Positions 53,941-60,755 of a DNA stretch of 64,000 bases are shown piece after piece. Every line of letters begins with the position of its first letter. Position 1 is the first letter of the stretch. The stretch lies in contig JARLHA010000048.1 in the NCBI GenBank assembly GCA_031292485.1, positions 56,663-120,662 of the forward strand, read 5' to 3'. The DNA comes from Mucilaginibacter sp. GTDB lineage: Bacteria > Bacteroidota > Bacteroidia > Sphingobacteriales > Sphingobacteriaceae. The translations under genes and the position numbers were made by a program. The notes beneath the pieces were generated by a model. The model did no database searches, was not told where the DNA came from, and was given only the letters and a program-made list of their open reading frames with translations.

Positions 53941-54006
53941 TTTCGGATTTCGGAATTTCGATTTCGGAATTATTTATTTCGGAATGCGGCATGACGAATG
54001 CGGAAT
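53941..54006. repeat. TTTCGG word repeat after rplI
   Basis: Five imperfect copies of TTTCGGA/TTTCGATT units, then GCGGCATGACGAATGCGG. It lies between the L9 stop and the terminator. Confidence 0.5.
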
Positions 54007-54016
54007 TAAAAATATA

Positions 54017-54052
54017 AAAAAGGTGTTCTGTGAAAACAGGACACCTTTTTTA
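54017..54052 (+). terminator. terminator of the ribosomal protein operon
   Basis: AAGGTGTTCTGT and ACAGGACACCTT arms (12 bp with one G-T pair) around a GAAA loop, followed by six T. Confidence 0.9.
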
Positions 54053-54067
54053 TTATTTGCTTTTTTA

Positions 54068-54130
54068 AGTCTCTCCGCCGACTGGCGGAGGAGATGAGTG
54101 AGGGCTTCGCCGCTTAGAGGGGGCTCTTTT
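54068..54130. repeat. short palindromic intergenic repeat (CTCCGCC/GGCGGAG)
   Basis: CTCCGCC and GGCGGAG form a 7-bp stem with a 4-base loop, followed by GAGTGAGGGCTTCGCCGC and AGAGGGGGCTC. It looks like part of a larger dispersed repeat in this genus. Confidence 0.45.
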
Positions 54131-54227
54131 TCATCGGGATGTAAATATTCTGATACCTTTTGATGCCAGCCGACCGTTTTTGAATAAATTCATCTACTTT
54201 TCATAAAAAAACTTCATCTTCATCGAT

Positions 54228-54818
54228 ATGAAAAAGCTTTCACTATTAACAGCAATTTTATTTGGCGCCGTTTATTGCGCCTCTGCACAATATTATAATA
54301 ATGCGCCTAAAGCCAAATTTGGTATAGGCGTAAGTTCCGGTTTTGCAACCGGCCCGGTCTCCGGCGTATTTCCGGAAGCAGGTGGCATATCGCTAAACCT
54401 TGAACTCCCCATTGATAAATCGCCTTTAAGCTTTTTAGTTAGCACCGGTTATACTTTCTACGTTTCAGGCGGCGGCTATTATGTCGATTATTATGGCTAC
54501 GGCTATGATGCCGGTACCTATTCAAGTGGCGATGTGGCTTCATTTATACCGGTTGAAGCCGGCCTTAAACTGCGTTTTGCACGCAGGCTTTTTATTGAAG
54601 GCTATGCCGGTGTTTCATTCAATGTGAATGCATACCCTTCGGATTATACGGGCAAAGCAACGGCGTTAATATATTCACCAGGGATGGGATACAGTTTTCC
54701 GATGGATTATAATGGCCGGTCAAATTTGGATTTGAGCCTGATCTATGAAAACCGCGACGAACCAGGTGGCGGTTACAGCCAGGTAGCGTTAAAGGCTGTA
54801 TGGAACTTTAACCTGTAA
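54228..54818 (+). CDS. small outer-membrane beta-barrel-like protein
   Basis: 196 residues with a signal peptide ending YCASAQ. The mature protein is rich in Gly/Tyr with alternating hydrophobic strands (KFGIGVSSGFATG, FLVSTGYTFYVSGGGYY, LKLRFARRLFIEGYAGVSF) and ends with VALKAVWNFNL, an aromatic-then-Leu C-terminus of OM barrels. It resembles the opacity/OprF-like outer membrane beta-barrel proteins of Bacteroidota. The role is unknown. Confidence 0.75.
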   Translation: MKKLSLLTAILFGAVYCASAQYYNNAPKAKFGIGVSSGFATGPVSGVFPEAGGISLNLELPIDKSPLSFLVSTGYTFYVSGGGYYVDYYGYGYDAGTYSSGDVASFIPVEAGLKLRFARRLFIEGYAGVSFNVNAYPSDYTGKATALIYSPGMGYSFPMDYNGRSNLDLSLIYENRDEPGGGYSQVALKAVWNFNL

Positions 54819-54860
54819 GCTTATATAGCATTTATAAAGCTGTCTCAAAAGCCTTTCAAT

Positions 54861-54985
54861 GTAAAATATAACAAATTATATTTTGAAGAGTTAGGCTTTG
54901 TGACCATAGTGTTCTTTTTTATGTTCTTCGTGGTAAAAAACAAACCACGAAGGGCACAAAGAATTCACAAAGAACACAAGTTCCA
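54861..54985. repeat. inverted TTCGTGGT/ACCACGAA repeat with CACAAAG words
   Basis: TTCGTGGT and ACCACGAA form an 8-bp stem with an A-rich loop (about 54927-54952), flanked by TTCTTTTTTATGTTC and AATTCACAAAGAACACAAG, which are in partial inverse relation. It sits between two genes on the same strand. Confidence 0.5.
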
Positions 54986-55083
54986 AATATTATTTCGCTC
55001 GCTTTTTATTTTGCGGACTTTTGATACAGCTTCATTTTTTTAACAGCTATCAAACGACCGACTGAATTTTGTATTTTTAACGG

Positions 55084-55842
55084 ATGAAAACTTCCAGGGC
55101 TAAAGCTGCTCCAAATAGAAAATCAGGCGTCTCCAATTCAAAAGGGATCTTCAAAGGCGGAATCTTCAGGCTTATTTTTCGGATACTGAAATTGGTGATT
55201 GTTATTTTTGTGGTGGGCAGTGTTTTTTTTGTGGTGCTTTACCGTTTTGTTAATCCGCCGGTTACCTATTTGATGATTGAGCGTGGTTTTGAGCGCAAAA
55301 GCGCCGGCAAGGAATGGAAGATCGACAAAAAGTGGATCAACTTTGATGAAATAGCCGACCCGATGAAACGCGCCGCAGTAGCTGCGGAAGATCAAAAGTT
55401 TTTGGACCATTTTGGTTTCGATTTTAAAGCCATGGAAGCTGCGATCGATAAAAACGCGCATAGCCATAAGTTACAGGGTGGCAGTACAATCTCCCAGCAA
55501 ACGGCCAAAAACATTTTCCTTTGGCAGGGCCGCTCCTATTTACGTAAAGGACTGGAAGCATGGTTTACGATATTGATCGAAACCTTCTGGAGCAAGAAGC
55601 GCATTATGGAGGTCTATTTAAACGAAATTGAAATGGGTGATGGTATTTACGGGGTTGAAGCAGCTTCACAAGCCTATTTCCATAAATCGGCGCATGACCT
55701 CACCAGCTACCAGGCCGCTGCCATTGCCTCTATCTGGCCAGATCCGCTAAAATGGTCGCCCACCGATCCAAGCGATTATGTGCGGCACAGGCAATATTTG
55801 ATTAGAAAGAATATGAGAAGATTGGGGCCGCTGGATTTTTAG
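55084..55842 (+). CDS. mtgA: monofunctional biosynthetic peptidoglycan transglycosylase
   Basis: 252 residues. A membrane segment (about 31-57) precedes a GT51 domain with the catalytic Glu102 in AAEDQKFLDHFGFD, the QGGSTISQQTAKN motif (about 131-143), and KKRIMEVYLNEIEMG with the second conserved Glu. It polymerises lipid II into glycan strands without transpeptidation. The length and membrane-anchored layout are those of MtgA. Confidence 0.94.
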   Translation: MKTSRAKAAPNRKSGVSNSKGIFKGGIFRLIFRILKLVIVIFVVGSVFFVVLYRFVNPPVTYLMIERGFERKSAGKEWKIDKKWINFDEIADPMKRAAVAAEDQKFLDHFGFDFKAMEAAIDKNAHSHKLQGGSTISQQTAKNIFLWQGRSYLRKGLEAWFTILIETFWSKKRIMEVYLNEIEMGDGIYGVEAASQAYFHKSAHDLTSYQAAAIASIWPDPLKWSPTDPSDYVRHRQYLIRKNMRRLGPLDF

Positions 55843-55843
55843 A

Positions 55844-55876
55844 CCGGTTCATGGTTGATAGCTGATGGTTCATGGC
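55844..55876. repeat. GGTTCATGG word repeat
   Basis: GGTTCATGGTTGATAG and TGATGGTTCATGG units directly after the mtgA stop. Confidence 0.4.
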
Positions 55877-55892
55877 AAAATACAAACTGATC

Positions 55893-56068
55893 GTCATGCT
55901 GATCCTCCATGTCATGCCGAATTTATTTCGGCACCCCACGGACAGGTAATCCGCTGAAAGGTAGGCGATTGATAGGTGTACCACCGGAGCAAGCGGCTCA
56001 GCGCGTTGTGACTTAGCGCGCGGCTCAGCGTGTGAGGTGCTGATCCGCCATGGGGCGGACAGCATGAC
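55893..56068. repeat. bipartite palindromic element, GTCATGC type
   Basis: The ends read GTCATGCTG and CAGCATGAC, an outer inverted repeat. Hairpins occur at each side: CATGCCGAA/TTTCGGCA at 55913-55933, and GTGCTGATCCGCC/GGCGGACAGCA near 56037-56064. The centre has two copies of GCGGCTCAGCGYGT (about 55993-56033). The size is about 175 bases. It lies between mtgA and the YdeI-like gene and looks like a non-autonomous dispersed element. Confidence 0.65.
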
Positions 56069-56070
56069 TT

Positions 56071-56679
56071 TTATTTGTATTTCCAGTGCCTCGATTTCCC
56101 CTCACTTATCCATTCCACGGCCGTTTCGATCCGTTTCAGGCGGGTGGCATCGGTCTTGGCATCCACTATCCATTCCAGGTATTCGCGTTTAGCTGAGGGG
56201 CTAAAGTTATGATAAAATTCCAGCGCTTTTGGATTGGCGCCCAGCAGGCCGGCAAAATCAACGGGCATTTCAATCGGGGCTTTTGGCGCGGTTTCTTTTT
56301 TTACCGCGGGCTTTTTATTGCCGGCCTCATTTAGCAGCATGGCCTGTTTTATAAAATCAATTAAAATTTCATCTGCGGGCAAGTCACTTAAACTGATGAT
56401 CTTTCCAAAACTCCCTGCAGTACCATCTTCCTCTTTTATTAACTTACCCGGATCATTCAATTGTCTTTGCTTCCAGAAGCCAAAACCGATATGCTCCTTA
56501 AAGGCAGCCATCTGGCAAACTGAACCCTTATAATCAAAAAACGGGAATCCCCATTTCATCGTTTCAGTTAATAATGGCGATACAGAGTGTACCAGTTGGC
56601 GTAAGTGTTGTAAAATTGGTTGTGCAAACGGGGCGGCTTTTTCAATATAGGCATCTACCCTGCTGTCATATTGTTCCAT
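56071..56679 (-). CDS. YdeI/OmdA-family protein with DUF1801 domain
   Basis: 202 residues. The N-terminal domain (about 15-115) has ETMKWGFPFFDYKG and MAAFKEHIGFGFWK, as in DUF1801/YdhG-like proteins. A linker of Lys/Pro/Ala leads to a C-terminal OmdA domain with FAGLLGANPKALEFYHNFSPSAKREYLEWI and RHWKYK. The family's biochemical role is unclear. Confidence 0.87.
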   Translation of the reverse strand: MEQYDSRVDAYIEKAAPFAQPILQHLRQLVHSVSPLLTETMKWGFPFFDYKGSVCQMAAFKEHIGFGFWKQRQLNDPGKLIKEEDGTAGSFGKIISLSDLPADEILIDFIKQAMLLNEAGNKKPAVKKETAPKAPIEMPVDFAGLLGANPKALEFYHNFSPSAKREYLEWIVDAKTDATRLKRIETAVEWISEGKSRHWKYK

Positions 56680-56701
56680 AGCCTAAAGATAATTAGAAAA
56701 A

Positions 56702-56989
56702 CTATTTCAGCAAATCTGCAAGGGCGGGGTGATGTTTTGACGTTAAAAACTGAGTGATCTTAAATTCTGCGAGATTATGTTGATAAAAAGGATCTTCGGT
56801 GATGATCTGTTCTAATTCTTCAGCAGAGCCAGCAAGGGAAAGGATAATACCGCCTGTCCTTGGTATTTTGGCGCCGGAGGCTATAAAGCGTCCTGTATTG
56901 TAATATTTATCCAAATATTGCCGATGCGCGACAATGTATTCGTCCAACTGTTCAAGTGGGACCAAATAGTTTAAATCAATGATGAACAT
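56702..56989 (-). CDS. YciI-family protein
   Basis: 95 residues of the YciI/YCII fold: MFIIDLNYLVPLEQLDEYIVAHRQYL with the conserved His in AHR, then GRFIASGAKIPR and the closing FKITQFLTSKHHPAL. The family is a ferredoxin-like barrel with a His-Asp pair of unknown function. It lies between the YdeI-like and the 57003 genes, all on the minus strand. Confidence 0.87.
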   Translation of the reverse strand: MFIIDLNYLVPLEQLDEYIVAHRQYLDKYYNTGRFIASGAKIPRTGGIILSLAGSAEELEQIITEDPFYQHNLAEFKITQFLTSKHHPALADLLK

Positions 56990-57002
56990 ATCTCATTAAT
57001 TA

Positions 57003-57485
57003 TTAAACAACCAAGTCCCTGAACAGCTGGATATGCCAGCTATCCTTAAAAGGAACTTCCCATTTGTTTTGCAGTTCGCTTAAGTTTTGCACCATGTTAT
57101 TAAATACAATGGTATTGGTATTGATGCTGCCTTGTTTGATGAGGTCTTCAAAAACATGGCGGGGCGCCGACAGCACTTCACTGCCTTCGCGGTAGGCCAG
57201 GTTAAAACGATCGAGCAGGTTGATGTTAAATTGCTGCTGCATATCTTTTATAAAGCGGACAGATTTATCGATAGAGCAGCCGCTGGCGCCCGCCTGGCTT
57301 TCGTCAACGGTTAATATCAAAAAGCGGTTGTACCTTACTTCTCCCTTTGCTTTTAGCTGGTTATTGTGTGCTGTCCAGCCGGTGGCAAAACTATCAAGCT
57401 CGTTTTGTATCAGCTGTACTTCCCTGTCCGACAGCTCTCTGTCGGCCTGGTAAACCCAAACCCGTGAATTTTCTGAAAATTGCAT
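57003..57485 (-). CDS. conserved Bacteroidota protein often labelled ABC transporter ATPase, no Walker motifs
   Basis: 160 residues from the ATG at 57485 (MQFSENSRVWVYQADREL). An upstream TTG at 57491 is inside the promoter box. The protein has SDREVQLIQNELDSFATGWTAHN, RFLILTVDESQAGASGCSIDKS and INLLDRFNLAY. No P-loop, signature or membrane segment is seen, so the common label is unsupported by the sequence. I recognise the family as conserved in Bacteroidota but can give no activity. It is divergent from the 57588 gene, sharing a 100-base promoter region. Confidence 0.7.
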   Translation of the reverse strand: MQFSENSRVWVYQADRELSDREVQLIQNELDSFATGWTAHNNQLKAKGEVRYNRFLILTVDESQAGASGCSIDKSVRFIKDMQQQFNINLLDRFNLAYREGSEVLSAPRHVFEDLIKQGSINTNTIVFNNMVQNLSELQNKWEVPFKDSWHIQLFRDLVV

Positions 57486-57488
57486 GTA

Positions 57489-57496
57489 CAAAGCTA
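57489..57496 (-). promoter_or_regulatory. -7 box of the 57003-57485 gene, leaderless layout
   Basis: Minus-strand TAGCTTTG matches TAnnTTTG and ends four bases before the A of the ATG at 57485. Confidence 0.5.
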
Positions 57497-57518
57497 TGCA
57501 TTTTATTAATTAAGGAAT

Positions 57519-57526
57519 TAACTTTG
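57519..57526 (+). promoter_or_regulatory. -7 box of the 57588-58052 gene
   Basis: TAACTTTG matches TAnnTTTG. The predicted transcript starts just before the short ORF at 57532. Confidence 0.5.
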
Positions 57527-57531
57527 TTGTC

Positions 57532-57591
57532 ATGTTAATATCAGATACCCGGTATCTGCGTTATTGTTCTATAAGCCAATTAATAACATGA
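57532..57591 (+). other. possible 19-codon leader peptide ORF
   Basis: ATG at 57532, MLISDTRYLRYCSISQLIT, stop TGA at 57589-57591, which overlaps the downstream ATG as ATGA. A 17-base palindrome (CAGATACC-C-GGTATCTG, 57542-57558) lies inside it. The arrangement could couple translation of the next gene to the leader. Short ORFs also arise by chance, so this is a candidate only. Confidence 0.3.
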
Positions 57592-58052
57592 ATGTTAAAA
57601 AAATACTCCTCGCAACAGCGTTTATCATTTTCATTTCGGTTAATTATGGCTTTAAGCCGGCTTTTGAAGAACAGGACTGGCTGACCTATGCCAACCAGGC
57701 GCTCGCACAGTCATACGACGCATCGGGCGACAGCAAACTGAAAAAAGTGGAGTTTTTTTTAACGCCGGAATATTTTATCCGCCTGCGTAAAACCTATGCA
57801 AAAGGTAAGCAGGAATATTACTCCTTTAACCTGCACCAGTTAAATGATTTTGACTATTTGGGCAATACAAGTACCGGCATCCTGGAATTTAAAACCCAGG
57901 CGGACGATATTATCGTTCAAACTTATAACGACCGCCACGGCGATATTGATTCAATGACGACCGTATTGGATATTCCCGTAAAAAACATGGAGCCTGAGCG
58001 CCTGGACAGCCTGCACGAAGCTTTTGATTATTTTAAGGCGAAGCGCTTATAA
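57588..58052 (+). CDS. secreted protein of unknown function
   Basis: 154 residues from the ATG at 57588 (MNVKKILLATAFIIFISVNYG), a clear signal peptide. The mature part is hydrophilic, with WLTYANQALAQSYDASGDSKLKK and YKQ-like aromatic stretches. An upstream TTG at 57564 would put charged residues before the signal and is less likely. Not recognised. It converges with the CCG-domain gene, the stops overlapping by six bases. Confidence 0.75.
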   Translation: MNVKKILLATAFIIFISVNYGFKPAFEEQDWLTYANQALAQSYDASGDSKLKKVEFFLTPEYFIRLRKTYAKGKQEYYSFNLHQLNDFDYLGNTSTGILEFKTQADDIIVQTYNDRHGDIDSMTTVLDIPVKNMEPERLDSLHEAFDYFKAKRL

Positions 58053-58838
58053 TCCGTTTGCCCTCACGGTGATCTCCGCTATATCCAGCACCTGGATTTC
58101 CTGCTCTTTGTTCTCGTTTTTAACCCCGTCGCTTAACATCGTCATACAAAATGGGCACGCGGCAGCAACCACACTGGCTTTTGATTCCAGCACGTCAGTC
58201 ATCCGTTCGATATTGATATCCTTTTTGCCTTTTTCGGGTTCTTTAAACATTTGTGCACCGCCGGCGCCACAGCATAAACCATTTGATTTGCAGCGTTTCA
58301 TCTCCACCAGTTCTGCATCCAGAACTTCAAGGGCAGCGCGGGGGGCTTCGTAAACATTATTGCCGCGGCCTAAATAGCAAGGATCATGATAGGTGATTTT
58401 TTTGCCTTTAAAGCTTTCGCCGCCTTCTGCTTTTAGTTTGCCTTCGTCTATCAGCTGCTGTATCAGTTGTGAATGGTGGATCACTTCGTAATTGCCACCC
58501 AGTCCGGGGTATTCATTCTTTATGGTATTAAAGCAATGCGGGCAGCCGGTTACAATTTTTTTGATCTCGTAGGCATCCAGCACCTGTATATTGGCCATGG
58601 CCTGCATCTGGAACAAGAACTCATTACCCGCACGTTTGGCCGGGTCGCCGGTACAACTTTCCTCCGTCCCCAATACCGCAAAGCTAATACCCACATGATT
58701 CAATATTTTGCAGATATCACGTGTAATTTTTTGCGCGCGTTCATCAAAACTGCCGGCACATCCCACCCAAAACAATATTTCGGGCTGTTTGCCTTCGGCG
58801 GCCATTTCGGCAACTGTTGGAACTTTTATTTCATTCAT
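58047..58838 (-). CDS. CCG-domain iron-sulfur oxidoreductase subunit
   Basis: 263 residues with two cysteine-rich CCG-type motifs: the first in WVGCAGSFDERAQK...TGCPHCFNT, and the second in DPCYLGRGN, KSNGLCCGAGGAQMF and ACPFCMTM. These resemble the HdrB/GlpC/LutA subunits that bind a 4Fe-4S cluster and transfer electrons. Together with the 58929 membrane protein it probably forms a heterodisulfide-reductase-like electron-transfer complex. The substrate is unknown. The gap to the upstream gene contains a long inverted word repeat. Confidence 0.88.
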   Translation of the reverse strand: MNEIKVPTVAEMAAEGKQPEILFWVGCAGSFDERAQKITRDICKILNHVGISFAVLGTEESCTGDPAKRAGNEFLFQMQAMANIQVLDAYEIKKIVTGCPHCFNTIKNEYPGLGGNYEVIHHSQLIQQLIDEGKLKAEGGESFKGKKITYHDPCYLGRGNNVYEAPRAALEVLDAELVEMKRCKSNGLCCGAGGAQMFKEPEKGKKDINIERMTDVLESKASVVAAACPFCMTMLSDGVKNENKEQEIQVLDIAEITVRANGL

Positions 58839-58853
58839 AAATTTATCATTGCT

Positions 58854-58929
58854 GTCATTGAGTCATTAGGTCATTAAGTCATTATAGCGCGGGAAAAACA
58901 ATGACTTAATGACCCAATGACCTGATGAC
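58854..58929. repeat. inverted GTCATTA word repeat
   Basis: Left arm 58854-58883 and right arm 58900-58929, each of 30 bases built from GTCATTA/GGTCATT units. They are imperfect inverse copies around a 16-base spacer and would fold as a long hairpin in the transcript between the two oxidoreductase genes. Confidence 0.75.
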
Positions 58930-60224
58930 TATTCTTTCCAGTTCAGCCTATCTGCGCTGCTATACTTCCAGGGCGCTCCGTTGTTTTCAACATTGCTGAA
59001 CATATTATTTAAACTTGCTGGCGCCTGCGATTCTTCCATCACCACATAGCGGCGCATTTCGGTAATAATTTCAAGCGGGTTAATGTTTACCGGGCAGGCA
59101 TCGGTACATGCGTTGCAGGTGGTACATGCCCATAATTCTTCGCGGCTGATATAATCGTCCAGCAATGACTTATTGTCCGTAAAATCCTTGCCATGCCTAT
59201 CAATGTTGTTGCCCACTTCGGTGATCCTGTCGCGGGTATCCATCATAATTTTGCGGGGCGATAATAACTTACCGGTCTGGTTAGCCGGGCAAACCGAGGT
59301 ACACCTGCCGCATTCGGTGCAGGTATAGGCCTCCATCAGGTTTTTCCAGGTGAGGTCAGTTACATCTTTGGCACCGAACCTTGCAGGTTCGCCCGTTGTT
59401 TCAGGCACAAAGGAGGGATCAAGCATGGCTTTTACCTCATTGGTAACCGATGCCATATTGGTAAACTGTCCTTTCGGATGCAGGTTTGAATAATAAGTAT
59501 TCGGAAATGCCAGCAGGATATGAAAATGCTTGGAATAGGGCAGATAATTTAAGAATGCCAGGATCCCGATGATATGGAACCACCAGCAACCACGCTCTAT
59601 CATTTCGAGTGCATTTGCGCTGTCAGGCAGTAAAGGTGAAATAAATGAGCTTACCGGAAAACTGCCTGCCTTGATATAATGGCCTACATTTAACAACTGT
59701 AATTTATGGTCGGCAGCGTTCATGGTTAAAAAGGCCGACATTAAAAGAATTTCAATGATGAGGATATAGTTAGCGTCGGATTTTGGCCATTCGGTCATCT
59801 CCACGCCGCTAAAGCGCTTTAAACGGGCAACGTTACGTCGCGAAAGAAAAGTAATACAGGCGACAAGTACCAAAACCGCCAATATTTCAAACCCGCCGAT
59901 GAGGAGGTCATAAAGGCCACCCAGAGGTTTTGAAAATATGCGGTGCGAGCCAAATACGCCGTCGATCATGATCTCCATCACCTCAAGGTTGATAATGATA
60001 AAGCCGACATAAATAAAAAAGTGCATCACCGCAGCCAGCGGCCGTTTTACCATTTTCGTTTGACCAAGGGCTATTTTCGCCATCGTTTTCCAGCGCAATG
60101 CCGGGTTATCCGAGCGGTCGGTGTCTTTCCCCAAAAGGATATTGCGCCTTATTTTACCAACGTTTTTGCTAAACAGGTAAATGGCGGCGGCAAGGATTAT
60201 TATGAAAAGGATCTGTGCAATCAT
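58929..60224 (-). CDS. membrane-bound iron-sulfur protein (HdrE/DsrM-like with 4Fe-4S domain)
   Basis: 431 residues. About five membrane helices (about 2-18, 66-84, 107-127, 153-171, 214-232) form a cytochrome-b-like part, then a cytosolic domain with two 4Fe-4S motifs, CTECGRCTSVCPA (about 304-316) and CTTCNACTDACPV (about 369-381). It belongs to the family of 4Fe-4S dicluster membrane proteins paired with CCG-domain subunits in Bacteroidota. It probably passes electrons between quinones and a soluble partner. Confidence 0.88.
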   Translation of the reverse strand: MIAQILFIIILAAAIYLFSKNVGKIRRNILLGKDTDRSDNPALRWKTMAKIALGQTKMVKRPLAAVMHFFIYVGFIIINLEVMEIMIDGVFGSHRIFSKPLGGLYDLLIGGFEILAVLVLVACITFLSRRNVARLKRFSGVEMTEWPKSDANYILIIEILLMSAFLTMNAADHKLQLLNVGHYIKAGSFPVSSFISPLLPDSANALEMIERGCWWFHIIGILAFLNYLPYSKHFHILLAFPNTYYSNLHPKGQFTNMASVTNEVKAMLDPSFVPETTGEPARFGAKDVTDLTWKNLMEAYTCTECGRCTSVCPANQTGKLLSPRKIMMDTRDRITEVGNNIDRHGKDFTDNKSLLDDYISREELWACTTCNACTDACPVNINPLEIITEMRRYVVMEESQAPASLNNMFSNVENNGAPWKYSSADRLNWKE

Positions 60225-60244
60225 TATGCGTGCATAGTATTTTT

Positions 60245-60252
60245 CAAAGATA
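60245..60252 (-). promoter_or_regulatory. -7 promoter box of the oxidoreductase operon
   Basis: Minus-strand TATCTTTG matches TAnnTTTG and lies 21 bases before the ATG. Confidence 0.5.
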
Positions 60253-60257
60253 GTGGA

Positions 60258-60408
60258 ATTGTTGTAAGGTTGAAATGTTTTAAAGTTGAAAAGTTATTTG
60301 GTGTTATAATTAATTATAAACCAATCAATTGCAGATATAGGCAACTTTTATCAGGATCAGTATAATTAACATTACAACCTTCCAACTTTACAACCTTTCA
60401 ACCCCTTA
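60258..60408. repeat. GTTG/CAAC word repeats in inverse orientation
   Basis: Left part 60258-60295 has GTTGTAAGGTTGAAATG and AAAGTTGAAAAG units; right part 60370-60405 has CATTACAACCTTCC, AACTTTACAACC and TTTCAACC. They are inverse to each other around about 75 bases. Confidence 0.55.
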
Positions 60409-60450
60409 AATCTTTTTTCAAAAAAAATTAAGGTAAAATAAAAAAAACGC

Positions 60451-60458
60451 TACATTTG
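60451..60458 (+). promoter_or_regulatory. -7 promoter box of the tRNA-Phe gene
   Basis: TACATTTG matches TAnnTTTG and lies 17 bases before the mature tRNA 5' end. Confidence 0.6.
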
Positions 60459-60474
60459 CAATCCCGAAACGGAC

Positions 60475-60547
60475 GGTATCATAGCTCAGTCGGTAGAGCA
60501 AAGGACTGAAAATCCTTGTGTCCCTGGTTCGAATCCAGGTGGTACCA
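60475..60547 (+). tRNA. tRNA-Phe (GAA)
   Basis: Acceptor stem GGTATCA with GGTACC complement (one G-T pair), D-arm GCTC/GAGC, anticodon stem AAGGA/TCCTT with loop CTGAAAA giving anticodon GAA at 60508-60510, and TPsiC arm CCTGG-TTCGAAT-CCAGG. The CCA end is not encoded. Its 3' part is a likely attachment site for the integrase gene 209 bases downstream. Confidence 0.95.
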
Positions 60548-60548
60548 C

Positions 60549-60597
60549 AAGCATAAAAAGCCTATTTTCTAAGCGAAAATGGGCTTTTTTTATGCTT
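60549..60597 (+). terminator. terminator after the tRNA-Phe gene
   Basis: AAGCATAAAAAGCC-T-ATTTTC and its complement, with a 5-base loop and a T-run inside the right arm (TTTTTTT). It closes the tRNA transcript. Confidence 0.85.
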
Positions 60598-60755
60598 AAA
60601 AGCGTATTTTTGACTTGCTTTTGGCCGATCTGGCCATATCTCTTCCAAGTGCTTAATCGAGTGATTTAGCGAATTAAACAGGTTTTTTTGTTGAATTGAC
60701 CAAAAAAAATTAAGAAATAATTAAGAATTTTTGGAGGTCGCTAAATTTTTAAAAG

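Noticed and set aside
54861..54985. A CRISPR-like array
   Set aside because: Only one inverted pair with words is present; there are no regular spaced direct repeats. No CRISPR array was seen elsewhere in the window.
55802..56065. 87-residue minus-strand ORF
   Set aside because: It lies within the bipartite palindromic element and mtgA 3' end and has no protein-like features.
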